Shown: in pieces, positions 1 to 10,045 of the stretch | How the letters are laid out: every line of letters begins with the position of its first letter | How positions within the stretch are numbered: the first letter of the stretch is position 1 | Assembly: GCA_039654915.1 (NCBI GenBank) | Contig: CM077598.1 | Span: 72,816,041-72,880,040, forward strand | DNA length: 64,000 nt | Reading direction: 5' to 3' | DNA from: Aquilaria yunnanensis | Lineage: Eukaryota; Streptophyta; Magnoliopsida; Malvales; Thymelaeaceae | The notes under the pieces: model-generated | Database searches by the model: none | The model's input: only the letters and a program-made list of their open reading frames with translations | What the model was told of the DNA's origin: nothing | Program-made: the position numbers and the translations under genes

Positions 1-618
1 CTAGCAACACATCATTGCTACCAAAGTGACAAAATTGTCGATGATTTGACTAAACCTTTATAATCATCACCGATATATGCCATTGTCCATTTTTCCAAGA
101 TATCAAGACTAAGCACGAGACATGGAATGTGTCACTCTCGTATAGCCCAATATTTGGTTTCTTGATTACCGAGTAGACCAACTTAAACTGATGACATTGA
201 TAACATATATCAACTCATCCGAGCATGGCCATGCATTTTTCTAAGTCTTACTCTATCAAGGGGCCCAAAGATATCACTCCCGTTACATAGGAGGGACAAA
301 TCCCATCTTGATCATACAAATCCATCCGCATGATATGTGACATACCCAATGACCTTCTTCAAGTTCACTCAGTTACGAGCAACAAAGGAAAGTATCAAAG
401 TATGTGACTCACATGTAGGGAACCTTGATGATCTTAGGTCGAAGGACTACATATACCATGATCACTATGAGAATCATTTATGACACTCATATAACGATCC
501 ATGTAGTGTTCTCATGGTGGGTCGGTCCAGTACACATGTTCTCCAACTTGTACCCATATGTAGACTACATATCTCATATTAGTCTCCACATATGCTAGTC
601 GTTATGTATTATTACAAC
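1..618. mobile_element. LTR-R copy A, left part (interrupted LTR)
   Basis: This stretch matches, base for base with scattered changes, the interior of two complete 1411-bp solo LTRs at 33305-34715 and 48393-49803. Its first base corresponds to about position 602 of those copies, so the beginning of this LTR lies left of the window. It is cut at 618 by gypsy element 1 and resumes at 11724. The five bases before the break (acaac, 614-618) and the five after element 1 (ataac, 11724-11728) are an imperfect target-site duplication. No coding sequence is seen. Whether it is a solo LTR or belongs to a longer element cannot be decided from the window. Confidence 0.85.
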
Positions 619-1498
619 TGATAGCGAAACGCTATCGCCTCTATCTGGCCGAACTCCCTGCCACAATGATGGCCAGAAGAAGCTGGCGCTACCCGAGAAA
701 AGGTGCGATCAGGCACCTCGGGAGATAGCCGAAGAGCTCCGAGCCCGGCACGCCAGGAAACCCCGAGGACACTACTCGCCCCCCCAAGGTTGTGAACAGA
801 TCGCCTTCAGAAAAACGGCACCAGACATAGCGAGCCGCACATGATATCCCCGAAGGCGGAACTCCTTGAAACTGGGAACCCCCGAACTGAGGGCTTGTTT
901 CCCGAAGAGGCTCTGTCTGAACTAAAGGACGACCTCACCCAGGGACCTCGGGAGTACGGCAGGAGCATTTATGGAAGCATTTAAGGAAGCCTCTGACACG
1001 TCCTTTCGCAGACGTCATAAAGCCGCCTGAATAGGCGCTCTGACACACGGACGCCATCAAAATCACATCATGGCCCATCTCAGTACGTGGCTCAGGGCAA
1101 CCTGCTACCAGCTATCTGTCTCCTACGCCCAGAAACTCAGGGAACATCCGACCGAACACGTGTCGTGATCTGAACGGGCTAGGCACTCCTATAAATACCA
1201 GGAATTAATACTTGGCAGGAGGCTGGTTGGTTGGCAAAGCATTGCTCCCACACTCTGAGAAAACTACCAGGCGAGACTCTTCAGCCCTTTGTGCTATTTC
1301 CTCTACCTTTTCTCAGCCACCACTGACTTGGGCGTCGGAGACTCCCCCCCCGGAAAAACACTCCGGGGGCCTCCTAACCCTTTGTTTCTGAGCTTTCAGG
1401 CACTCTCCTTTGGGCTATCCATTCCACCAGGCGTTCTTCCTCCCAGAAGTCTCTCCACCAGTCACCATGACTATAAACGATGAGGCCCCTGGCCATCA
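619..1498 (+). repeat. 5' LTR of gypsy element 1
   Basis: Direct repeat of 10844-11723. It begins with a short hairpin (gatagcg, aaa, cgctatc) and ends ggccatca just before the primer-binding site. U3 carries repeated tctgacac-type motifs at about 990-1050 and an ACACGTGTC G-box about 30 bp before the TATA box. The end of the LTR is open in the gag reading frame, so the frame runs through the U5/PBS boundary. Confidence 0.95.
1157..1197 (+). promoter_or_regulatory. LTR promoter: G-box and TATA box
   Basis: CACGTG at 1157-1162 is followed by TATAAATA at 1190-1197. The same pair is present in the 3' LTR (TATA at 11415-11422) and in the element 2 LTR (TATA at 21065-21072). It is the expected RNA polymerase II promoter for the genomic transcript. 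ACACGTGTC-type boxes are bound by plant bZIP/bHLH factors, so stress or light control is possible; this is inference. Confidence 0.75.
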
Positions 1499-2741
1499 TT
1501 TGGCGCCGTCTGTGGGAACCCACTCTGAGATCGCCGTCGTTGAGACTCGGCATTCTAAGGACAAGGGGCTCCCGAAGTCCCCGTCCGGGCCTGAAATACA
1601 ACCGGCTGCTGAGCAAACACTCCCAGGGACTTCTGCGCCTGAGGAAGACCGCCCTCTGGTAATCACCATGAGCTTTTTGAGGGACTTTCAGCGTTCAGTC
1701 GTGTCTGAAATGACCCAGCAGATCGACCGAAGGTGGCCACAGCAAGCACAGGCCCAGAGACCCCCCTCACCGACACGCCCTCGGGAGAAAAGCCCCAAGT
1801 CTACACATCGCAGTTCGGGGAGTGGAGACCCTCATGAAGAATCATCCACAGAAGATATAGCCCTCGGGAAACAGCCTGTGGGACAAACCGGGTCCAAGCG
1901 ACCGAGAGTTTCACAGCGAAGCAGTTCGTCGCCTGAGGCAAGGTCCTTGTCCCCTCAGCGCCGAACTCGCCCCCCGAAGAGGCGCCGACGATCTCGATTC
2001 CCTGAAGAAGGCCCTAGCACCACAGTGCTGATGGAGAGGATACTAGCACGGCTCGACAGAGTGGAGAAACAAGTGGCCAGAAAACCCGTTTGGGCCAGAC
2101 TCTCGGGAACATGCTGCGAAGATGACTCGCCATTTATTCAAGCCGTTGTTGAGGCAGCCATGCCAAGTGACTTCAGAGTACCCCGGTTGGAGATTTATGA
2201 TGGCCGTACTGATCCACAGGCCCATCTGACGAAGTACAGATGCAGCATGATAATGCACGGTGCTGACGACGCTACCATGTGCAAGTGCTTCGAAGTCACC
2301 CTCACAGGGCCAGCCACGGCGTGGTACAATTCCTTGCCTTCAGGAACCATCACTGAGTTCCAGGAGTTGTCCACGGCCTTCACACAGCAATTCATTGGGA
2401 GCAGACCTACGGCGAAGATGCCTGTGCAGATGTTCGACATAGAGCAGAGGAATGGAGAAACCATCCGAGACTATGTCGAAAGATTCAACAGGGAAGCTCT
2501 GAGCGTCCCAGACTTCAGGCCCGAAATCCGCATTCTTGCCATGACACGAGGCCTTCGGCGAGACTCACAGCTGTTCTACGAGTTCTCAAAAGACCCCCTG
2601 GAGACCCTCGGAGAATTTTACCGAAGAGCAGAACAGCACATGACCGCCGAAGAACTAAGAATGGCTGGACCGAAGTCTGATCACCACCGCCCCGAAGAGT
2701 CCAGTCAACAAGCTCGGCATCCTACCGAATACGCAGGATGA
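1410..2741 (+). CDS. gag: Gag polyprotein of element 1
   Basis: Structural protein of the virus-like particle. The open frame reaches from 1410 to a TGA at 2739-2741 (443 codons). A low-complexity, Arg/Ser/Pro-rich N-terminal half (about residues 90-210) precedes a typical plant retrotransposon Gag domain (about residues 270-410), recognised by TGPATAWYNSLPSG and by the region around VERFNREAL. The start is uncertain: in-frame ATGs lie at 1410, 1467 and 1668. The first two are inside the LTR but downstream of its TATA box; 1668 is the first one after the primer-binding site. The downstream pol frame is the same frame, separated only by the TGA, so either gag-pol was one frame interrupted by a nonsense change or the stop is read through. 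The C-to-T pattern seen in this window favours nonsense. Confidence 0.85.
   Translation: MGYPFHQAFFLPEVSPPVTMTINDEAPGHHLAPSVGTHSEIAVVETRHSKDKGLPKSPSGPEIQPAAEQTLPGTSAPEEDRPLVITMSFLRDFQRSVVSEMTQQIDRRWPQQAQAQRPPSPTRPREKSPKSTHRSSGSGDPHEESSTEDIALGKQPVGQTGSKRPRVSQRSSSSPEARSLSPQRRTRPPKRRRRSRFPEEGPSTTVLMERILARLDRVEKQVARKPVWARLSGTCCEDDSPFIQAVVEAAMPSDFRVPRLEIYDGRTDPQAHLTKYRCSMIMHGADDATMCKCFEVTLTGPATAWYNSLPSGTITEFQELSTAFTQQFIGSRPTAKMPVQMFDIEQRNGETIRDYVERFNREALSVPDFRPEIRILAMTRGLRRDSQLFYEFSKDPLETLGEFYRRAEQHMTAEELRMAGPKSDHHRPEESSQQARHPTEYAG
1501..1518 (+). other. Primer-binding site of element 1
   Basis: TGGCGCCGTCTGTGGGAA begins two bases after the 5' LTR. The first bases, TGGCGCCGT, fit the 3' end of a tRNA ending in GGCGCCA, such as tRNA-Asp, and the match then weakens. 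It would prime minus-strand DNA synthesis. Element 3 has the equivalent site at 59943. Confidence 0.8.
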
Positions 2742-2750
2742 CCTCGGAGG

Positions 2751-5700
2751 ATGCGGGGAAGGAAACCTCAAAGTTTCACACCATTGAGCACTTCACAGAC
2801 CAACATTCTCATGGTGCTGGAAAGGCAAGGGACGCAGATTCAGCGACCAAGGGCCATGACCGCCGGTAATAAGAAGAATGCAAAGAAGTTCTGCCAGTTT
2901 CATCGCGACCACGGTCATGACACCGAAGACTGTTTCCAGCTGAAGAAGTACATAGAGTCGCAGATAAAACAGTGCCAACTTCGGAAATACCTGAGGATGC
3001 CATCCCCGAAAGGCAGAAAAATGGAGGAAGAAAGGGCCGAAGATGAGGACTATGACTCCGACAGGCGGAGAAATAGAAGTCCAAAAAAGCGCCCTCCACC
3101 TCCAGCAGGGGTTATCCAAACCATCACCACTGGGCTCCCATCCTCGGAAAGGAAGCGGAAAGCCAGAGAAATTGCAGTCATGGAGTATCAAAGTCCACCA
3201 AGGAAGCTGGCTCGCAAAGATGGCACCACCGTCGTCTTCCCCCATGACGATCCGCTGCTGATTATGGCGAGAATAGGGAACTGGGACGTCAAAAGAGTGT
3301 TGCTTGATGATGGCTCAAATGCTGACGTCCTATTCTCGCACCTGCTGCCGAGCTTGGGCATCTCCAGCAGCGAACTGAAGCCTGTCACCTCGCCCACTTT
3401 TGGGGTTGGACCATCCGAACTCCCCGTCCTCGGATGGATCGACCTCCCGCTGATGATGAAAGGGACTTCGGTGAACGGAGCAGCTGAGTTGTACGCCTCC
3501 ACAATGGCGAGATTCATCGTCATGAACGTCCCGTCCTCGTACAACGCCATCCTTGGAAGGCAGACAATGGGGAATCTGCATATTCGCCCTGATGTGAAGT
3601 ACTTGACTGTCACATTCGCCACCAAGGATGGAGATGCAGAAGTCTTCATAGACCAGGCCGAGGTAAGAAAGGTGTTTATAAAAGCACGAAAAGCTCCGGC
3701 AAGCAACCTCGCGCAAACGATGGAGGCAAGGGCACCAGAAAAAGGCAAAGAAGAAGATCTCGCCAAAACAGAAATGGAAGCAATAGAACTTGTCCCAGGT
3801 CAATCTACCCGAATAGGGAAGAGCTTGGCCGAAGGTGACAAGGAAAATCTTGTATCCTTTCTGCAGGAAAATAAAGATCTGTTTGCCTACTCGCCAAAAG
3901 ATATGCCGGGGGTGAGCCCTGGCATAATACAGCATAGTCTCAAAGTAAGTCCGGAAGCAAGGCCTGTCCGGCAAAAGAAACGAAGCATCTCAGCCCACAA
4001 AAGCAACTTTGTCAAAACCGAAGTCCAGCATCTCCTAGATGCTGAAGTTATCAGGGAGGTCAAGTACCCCGAGTGGTTAAGCAACGTGGTCATCGCCACA
4101 AAAGAAGGAAGCAGCAAACTCCGGATGTGCATCGACTTCAGAAACTTGAACGATGCTTGCCCGAAAGACTCATACCCTCTGCCGCCAATAGATCAACTGG
4201 TAGATTCAACTGCTGAATATGGGCTCCTAAGTTTCCTAGACGCCTTCAGTGGCTACCATCAGATAAGGATGGACCCCGAAGATGAAGAGAAGACTGCCTT
4301 CATCACCGAGGGAGGAACATACTGCTATATCAGGATGCCATTCGGGCTCAAAAATGCAGGAGCCACCTACCAGAGGCTGATGAACAAGGTCTTCAAAGAC
4401 CAAATGGGGAGAAACATGGAGGTGTATGTTGATGATATGATAGTCAAGAGCAAGCTGCCTGGCTACCACGTTTCAGATTTAGAGGAAACCTTCCAGAAGC
4501 TCAGAGCCTTCGGGATCCGCCTTAATCCTGAGAAGTGCATCTTCGGGGTGACCTCGGGAAAATTCCTTGGGTACATGGTATCCGAAAGAGGCATCGATGT
4601 TAACCCCGAGAAGATTAAGGCTCTGCTTGAGTTTCGAACTCCTGCCACAGTCAAAGATGTGCAGAGACTCACCGGAAGAATAACCTCTCTGAGCAGGTTT
4701 ATTTCCAGGTACGGAGATAGGTGTAGACCTTTCTTCAAAGTCCTCACAAAGGCAACAAAAATGGAAGGCGACCTCGAAAGAAATGATCATCCTTGGGATG
4801 AAGATTGCCAAAAGGCCTGGGAAGAACTCAAAGTCTACCTGGCCAGCCTGCCGACTCTGCGACAACCTCGGGAGGGAGAGCCCCTCGTACTGTACCTCGC
4901 CGTCACAGAAAAAGCTGTGAGCTCGGTCCTCGTGAAAGAAGAAGGGTCAAAGCAATGGCCGGTCTACTATGTCAGCAAGTCCCTGCATGGCGCCGAAGTC
5001 AGGTACCCTTTGCTTCAAAAAGCTATATATGCCTTGGTGCTTGCAGGGAGAAGGCTGCGACCATACTTTCAGGCTCACCCCATCATCGTCCGAAGTAGTT
5101 TGCCACTACGGGATGTCATGAAGAGAGTTGATCATTCGGGAAGGCTCTCCAAGTGGTGCATAGAGCTGGGCGAACATGAAATCACGTATGAGGCTCGGAA
5201 GGCCATAAAAGCTCAAGCACTGGCAGATTTTATCGCCGAAATACCCACCACTGAGGAGAGCCACTCGGATCCAAAAGGGGGTGAGCCAGAATGGACCTTG
5301 CACGTAGACGGAGCCTCGGGGTCCGAACACCAGGGAGCTGGAGTAATTATCAGGGGCCCCGAAGGCCTGGAGGCAATGAAGGCTATCAAGTTCAGCTTCA
5401 ACGTCACCAACAATGTAGCTGAGTATGAAGCCCTTATAGCGGGATTGCGCTTGGCTAGAAAGATTGGCGTGAGAAACTTAAAGGCTCACAGCGATTCCCA
5501 GCTGGTAGTTCGGCAGACGGCAGGAGATTATGGGGTGAAGGACCCAATTTTGGAAAAATATCATGAGCTAGTAGCAAAGCTCATCCAAGAGTTTGACGCC
5601 GTACGGATCGAAAATGTACCTCGGCGGAATAACACTGAGGCAGATTGCTTGGCGAAGTTGAAAACATATACCGAGGTGCTAGACCATCCGAGCATCTCAG

Positions 5701-5852
5701 TGCTGAGCATGACGACCTCGGGAACAGGATGGAAAGACCCAATAAAAAGATACCTCGCAGAGAATTTGCTCCCCGAAGACCCCGGCGATGCTGCAAGACT
5801 GCGAAGACGCTCCGGAAGATTCTTCCTGATTGGTGAAGAGTTATATCGGTAG
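2751..5852 (+). CDS. pol: Pol of element 1: zinc knuckle, protease, RT, RNase H, archaeal-type RNase H
   Basis: An open frame of 1033 codons in phase with gag. Domains in order, as codon positions: a CCHC-like knuckle at about 44-63 (CQFHRDHGHDTEDC); an aspartic protease around 165-290 with DDGSNADV near 185; reverse transcriptase at about 410-640 with LRMCIDFRNLND and the YVDDM catalytic motif near 558; RNase H at about 700-810 (YYVSKSLHGAEVRYP); and a second RNase H at about 848-975 (WTLHVDGASGSEHQGAGVI, then AEYEALIAGL). The second RNase H supports the Tat lineage. A TAG at 5850-5852 stops the frame at the start of integrase, so the polyprotein is truncated. The first ATG at 2751 is probably not a natural start, since the frame is open back to the gag stop. 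Confidence 0.88.
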   Translation: MRGRKPQSFTPLSTSQTNILMVLERQGTQIQRPRAMTAGNKKNAKKFCQFHRDHGHDTEDCFQLKKYIESQIKQCQLRKYLRMPSPKGRKMEEERAEDEDYDSDRRRNRSPKKRPPPPAGVIQTITTGLPSSERKRKAREIAVMEYQSPPRKLARKDGTTVVFPHDDPLLIMARIGNWDVKRVLLDDGSNADVLFSHLLPSLGISSSELKPVTSPTFGVGPSELPVLGWIDLPLMMKGTSVNGAAELYASTMARFIVMNVPSSYNAILGRQTMGNLHIRPDVKYLTVTFATKDGDAEVFIDQAEVRKVFIKARKAPASNLAQTMEARAPEKGKEEDLAKTEMEAIELVPGQSTRIGKSLAEGDKENLVSFLQENKDLFAYSPKDMPGVSPGIIQHSLKVSPEARPVRQKKRSISAHKSNFVKTEVQHLLDAEVIREVKYPEWLSNVVIATKEGSSKLRMCIDFRNLNDACPKDSYPLPPIDQLVDSTAEYGLLSFLDAFSGYHQIRMDPEDEEKTAFITEGGTYCYIRMPFGLKNAGATYQRLMNKVFKDQMGRNMEVYVDDMIVKSKLPGYHVSDLEETFQKLRAFGIRLNPEKCIFGVTSGKFLGYMVSERGIDVNPEKIKALLEFRTPATVKDVQRLTGRITSLSRFISRYGDRCRPFFKVLTKATKMEGDLERNDHPWDEDCQKAWEELKVYLASLPTLRQPREGEPLVLYLAVTEKAVSSVLVKEEGSKQWPVYYVSKSLHGAEVRYPLLQKAIYALVLAGRRLRPYFQAHPIIVRSSLPLRDVMKRVDHSGRLSKWCIELGEHEITYEARKAIKAQALADFIAEIPTTEESHSDPKGGEPEWTLHVDGASGSEHQGAGVIIRGPEGLEAMKAIKFSFNVTNNVAEYEALIAGLRLARKIGVRNLKAHSDSQLVVRQTAGDYGVKDPILEKYHELVAKLIQEFDAVRIENVPRRNNTEADCLAKLKTYTEVLDHPSISVLSMTTSGTGWKDPIKRYLAENLLPEDPGDAARLRRRSGRFFLIGEELYR

Positions 5853-6965
5853 GGATATGCGAATCCGCTGCAAAGATGTGTGGATGAAAAGGATACTGAA
5901 ATGGTCCTTGAAGAAGTTCACGAAGGCATGTGTGGTTCACACATTGGAACTGATGCCCTGGCAGCAGTGATACTCCGCCAAGGATACTTCTGGCCTACCC
6001 TGAGAAAGGACGCAAGACAGTTCGTCCGAAAATGTGGTAGCTGCCAGAGACACGCGAAAATCCAGAGGACACCCTCGGAAATGGTAACTTCGGCAGACTA
6101 TCCTTGGCCCTTCGCAGTCTGGGGTATAGACCTTATTGGGCCATTCCCCACAGCACCCGGAGGCGTGAAATTCTGCGTTGTAGCAGTGGACTATTTCTCA
6201 AAGTGGGTGGAGGCAGAACCACTAGCAACTATCTCGGCAAAAGAAGTGTAGAAGTTCCTATGGAAGAACATCGTATGCAGATTTGGCATACCGAGGGTAC
6301 TAGTAGCTGATAATGGATCCCAGTTCACAGACAAAGGATTCCAAGAATTCATCAGCGACCTCGGAATAAAAATGCACTTCGCCCCAGTAGCACACCCCCA
6401 AAGCAACGGGCAGGTGGAAGTATCAAACAGGACCATAAAAGATGGCCTGAAAAAGAGACTAGGGGAAGCCAAGGGGAAATGGCCAGGAGAACTCCAAAGT
6501 GTATTATGGAGCTACCGAACGACGCCCCGAAGAGCCACAGGGGAGACTCCTTTCTCACTCGTCTTCGGAACATAGGCCAGTATCCCAATAGAGGTAGTTC
6601 AACCTTCAGTACGGGTGCAAGTATTTGATGAAGGTGGTAATGACCTCGGCCTGAGAACCAATCTCGATCTTGTGGCCGAACACAGAGAAATAGCCGAGCT
6701 GAGAAGAAAAGCTTTTCAGCAAAGAGTGGCCGCGGCTGTAAACTTACGGGCCAGGCCAAAAGAAATCAAGAAGGGAGACCTCGTTCTCCGAAAGGCCGAC
6801 TTCGCACCCCGAAGGCCATCCCATGGCGTACTTCGCGCAAACTGGGAAGGACCCTATCTGGTTCTCGGCGAAGCACGAAAAGGCGTGTACAAGCTTGGCG
6901 ACGCCGAAGGCGTAGAATTGAAGAACACTTGGCACTCAGACGCCTTGAAAAAGTTCTACGCTTAA
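5853..6965 (+). pseudogene. Integrase of element 1, interrupted by stop codons
   Basis: Same frame as pol, after the TAG at 5850-5852. The HHCC zinc-binding region is visible from about 5920 to 6050 (ending KCGSCQRHAK). The catalytic core follows, with the first Asp in AVWGIDLIGP, the second in VADNGSQF and the Glu in HPQSNGQVEVSN. Further stops lie at 6249-6251 (TAG) and 6573-6575 (TAG). The C-terminal part ends in a short domain with GPYLVL and a natural stop at 6963-6965. The product would insert element cDNA into the genome. With three stops in or before it, this copy cannot make full integrase without readthrough. No frameshifts were seen. Confidence 0.88.
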
Positions 6966-7623
6966 GGTTGAGCGGAGGAGTTATGTTGTACAGAATGGCC
7001 TTGAGAAAAATTCTTAAGTGTACAGAAATTGTGCAAAACAGAATTCCGCAAAGATGCTCGCCATGATAAAGCGTAGATATGACTTTCCGAAGTCCCTTGA
7101 GCCATCACGCTCGGGAAAGATGGAAAACAAAAATCTCGCAGAAGTACTCGCGATAGCCAGCGCAGAGATAATTTTCCGAACTCCCTTGAGCCAACATGCT
7201 CGGGAAAATGGGAAGTGAAAAATCTCGCGAAAGGTTTTCCGAAGTCCCTTGAGCAAACATGCTCGGGACAAATGGAAAAACGAAAAATTTGACTGATGGT
7301 TTTCCGAAGTCCCTTAAGCAATCATGTTCGGGGTAAATTGGAAATGCAAAAGCCTGCAAAAGACTTAGTCAAATTTTTTCAGGCCTTCCAGAAAGTCTTT
7401 CGAGCAAGCGCACTCGGGACAAAGGAAGGTAAAAAAGTTTCTTTAATCACAGGTTTTCCGAAGTCTCTTGAGCGAACGTGTTCGGGACAATGGAAATGAA
7501 GAAACTTGCAAGGAAAGACTTAGCCAAAAAATCCTCATTAAAGAGCAAAGCTGCTTTAAAGTAAAGAATTGCCCGAAGAAGGATTACAAAATAGAAGGGG
7601 AGGAAAAGGGACCTTAAAATTGG
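6966..7623 (+). repeat. 3' non-coding region with about six tandem units of 60-84 bp
   Basis: Between 7081 and about 7500 a unit recurs at roughly 7083, 7172, 7235, 7299, 7383 and 7453. Each starts with a version of ttttccgaagtcccttgagc and continues with a ctcggga block and an A-rich spacer; unit length varies between about 60 and 84 bp. No long plausible coding frame is present. The matching region of element 2 (14224-14640) lacks this array, in line with the known rapid turnover of the 3' untranslated region of Tat-type elements. Confidence 0.8.
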
Positions 7624-10045
7624 CTAAGGGTTCGCGGCGTCCCGAGAGCCACTCGTCTGCCCGCCCTTTTCCACCACCTTCGGCGCTGGAATTGAAGGAG
7701 GAAGTTTCAGATGTTCGACCTTGGACCATTTCCACCGAGGTCCCCCAGGAATGTTTAGACCCTCTAGAAAAGAGAGGTCCAGATCTGGGAACCTCTGGAG
7801 AACCTGGTGCCGAGCAAGGCAGAAGCCGTCCTGGAACGCGACCTTGCTCATCTGATCAGACTTGTTCTTCTCAAGCTCGAGGTCGTCAAGCTCGTCCTTC
7901 AGATCCGCGACCTCCTCCTCCAACGCCTTTATCTGCTCCTCCCCCTTCGGCTCATTCTTCAACGACTCGACCTCGGCCCGGAGAGCGTTATTCTCACACG
8001 TCAACGACACTATACGGCTGTCAGAACCAGCCTTGTGCTGGAGAAGATCTTCGTCGGCGGCGAGCAATCCCTTTATTTGGTCACCGAGGTCAGCGATCTT
8101 CCTGGAGGAGTCCTTTTGAAGTTCTTCTTTTTCCTTCCGGAACTCCTCCCGAAGGGCAGCTACTTCTTTCTCAGCAACCTCTTTCAGCTGCTGGTTTTTG
8201 GCGACCGACTCCGCGAGTGCGGTCCTCGTCTCATTCATGGTTTGAGTGGCCGAAGTTCAGAAAGCAACCTCCCTGGCCACCCGAACTCGGAGAAAGGCGA
8301 CGTACCCCATCAGCTGCAAAAAGATTAAATGCAAGGTCAGTAAGAGCCAAACACTTAGGAAAAAATTGAAGGGAAAGAGCTGTGAAGGATATACCTGAGC
8401 AGCATGCTCGGTGATCTTTGCGGCGAGGGTGTTATCCCCCGGATGGGTCACTGCTATGCCTTGAAGGAGTCCTCGGTGAGCACCCCCTTCGAAATTTCCT
8501 TAGCCGTTTGAGGAACGTCCTCGTAGTACATATTCATGTCCTCCGTGAACGTCCAGAAAGGCTCATTGGGTATCTTCCCTTGCGGGATTTTGACATCCCG
8601 AAGAGCTCGTTTCCGAGCATGTTCCGCCACCCAGCCAGGGGTAGTCAACTCCCCTGCGTGATAAGAATGAGAAGGAGATTAAAGACAAAGAAGCCAATCC
8701 AGAAAAAACAAAGGAAGTACACTTTGTCTGGAAACAAACCTGGCGGAACCTCGACAACAACGTCCTCGGAGTCCCCGGCCTCCTCGGCCGAAATGCCCTT
8801 GCCCTTCCGCTTGCGCCGCTCCTCAGCAGAAGGTACTTCTACCACTACATCAAGGAGGGCCTGTGATGCGGTAGGACTCTGAGGAGGGACGTCGGTTGAA
8901 CGGACCTCGGAAGCAGCAGCCTCAGACTCCGGAATCTCAGCTGCCCCAGGTTCCTCGGCAGTCTCCTCGGGAATTTCCTCTAGAGGAGCCTGGGCAGCTC
9001 TCTTTGCCCGTTTCCTCGAAGGCCCTGCGCCAGTAGACTTCCGCCTTCGGGAAGATGCCTTGTTCGTCTGATCGCCCTTCTCCACCTGGCCGGTGAAAAG
9101 GGACTTGTAATAGGCGGCAGTCGCGTCGCCCATCTCTGAAAAAGGAGAGAAACATCAGCGTAAGTCCGAGGAAAAAAGCAGTAAAGAAGTAGAAGATAAC
9201 TCACTTTCGGCAAGCGCTTCAAAAGAAATTTCCTCCTTAAGAAGCTTGACCAACCAGGAATCCTTCCCGACAATGGCAGGAGCTGGCATCTCGAGCTCAG
9301 TCTCGTGCTCCTTTACCACCTTTAGCTCCCGAAAGACCTCTTCGGTCATCAACTTCCAGTTGATTGGAAAAGGGTAAAGGGCGCGCGGAACGACCTCGGG
9401 ATCCCAGTCAGAGACAGCCCGAATGCGGGCGTCGAAATCTGCGAACAAGGGAGCTAACTCTGGGGTCAGCAGCATCCTCGGATCAGCAACGTCCACATCC
9501 AGTGTTCCCTGAGCCCATTTGGTCGAAACGTACGACCAGGCCTCGTCCATCTTCATGAAGAAAAACTTTTGTTGCCACCCCCGCCAGCTATCTTTAGTGG
9601 CGAAGGTGAACATGAATTTCTTGCTCCCGGATCCCCGAGGTAGCATGAAATAGAAGCCACCCTTCGGGATCACAAAGAGCTTGTAATACTGCATAAAGAT
9701 TCTGAAATTGGGTTCTATCCCGAAGACGCCACACATGCAGAGGTAGGCGTTAAAATAGCAGAACGAGTTCGGGGGAAGCTGGTTCACAGCAATGCCATGA
9801 AATTTGCAGAACTCGCACACCATCTTCGGGGGAGGATACCGAAGACCCGCCTTCAGCTGGGCTCGGAAAACGGTAACCTCCTTACTGTGGTTTGAAAAAG
9901 CATAATGGCTAGAACGAGGCAGCCTAGTAATGGCGTAAGAGGGAAGAAAGAATTTTTTCTTCCACCTCTCTAACTTTTCAAGGGTGGTGCAACAAGGATG
10001 GGCTAAAAGAGGCTGCCAGCTCTCAGGAATGGGCATTTTTGACAT
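7624..10045 (-). CDS. Antisense spliced gene of Tat element 1 (gypsy-type transposon domain plus coiled coil)
   Basis: A gene on the strand opposite gag-pol. Proposed exons (minus strand): 10045-9205, 9135-8740, 8653-8395 and 8313-7624. Every intron has GT/AG ends, and the exon 1-2 and 2-3 joins keep frame. Exon 1 (about 280 aa) begins MPIPESWQPLLAHPCC-like and contains PPKMVCEFCKFHGI, FNAYLCMCGVFGIEP and GGFYFMLPRGSGSKKF. This resembles the plant 'putative gypsy type transposon' domain (Pfam PF04195 type, from memory). Exon 2 is Lys/Arg- and Glu-rich. Exon 4 is a long heptad-rich coiled coil followed by LARHQVLQRFPDLDLSFLEG. Defects: a TGA at 8257-8259 in exon 4, and a one-base frame change within exon 3 (around 8424-8460) that is shared with the element 2 copy. 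Two further copies lie at 14647-19720 and 63233-64000. Molecular role unknown. Confidence 0.75.

Noticed and set aside
3188..3974. Long open frames on the minus strand opposite pol
   Set aside because: Mirror frames of the GC-rich pol coding sequence; no domain recognised and not preserved in element 2.
7081..7500. Regularly spaced repeats that could suggest a CRISPR array
   Set aside because: Units are diverged, vary in length, have no unique spacers and lie inside a plant retrotransposon.
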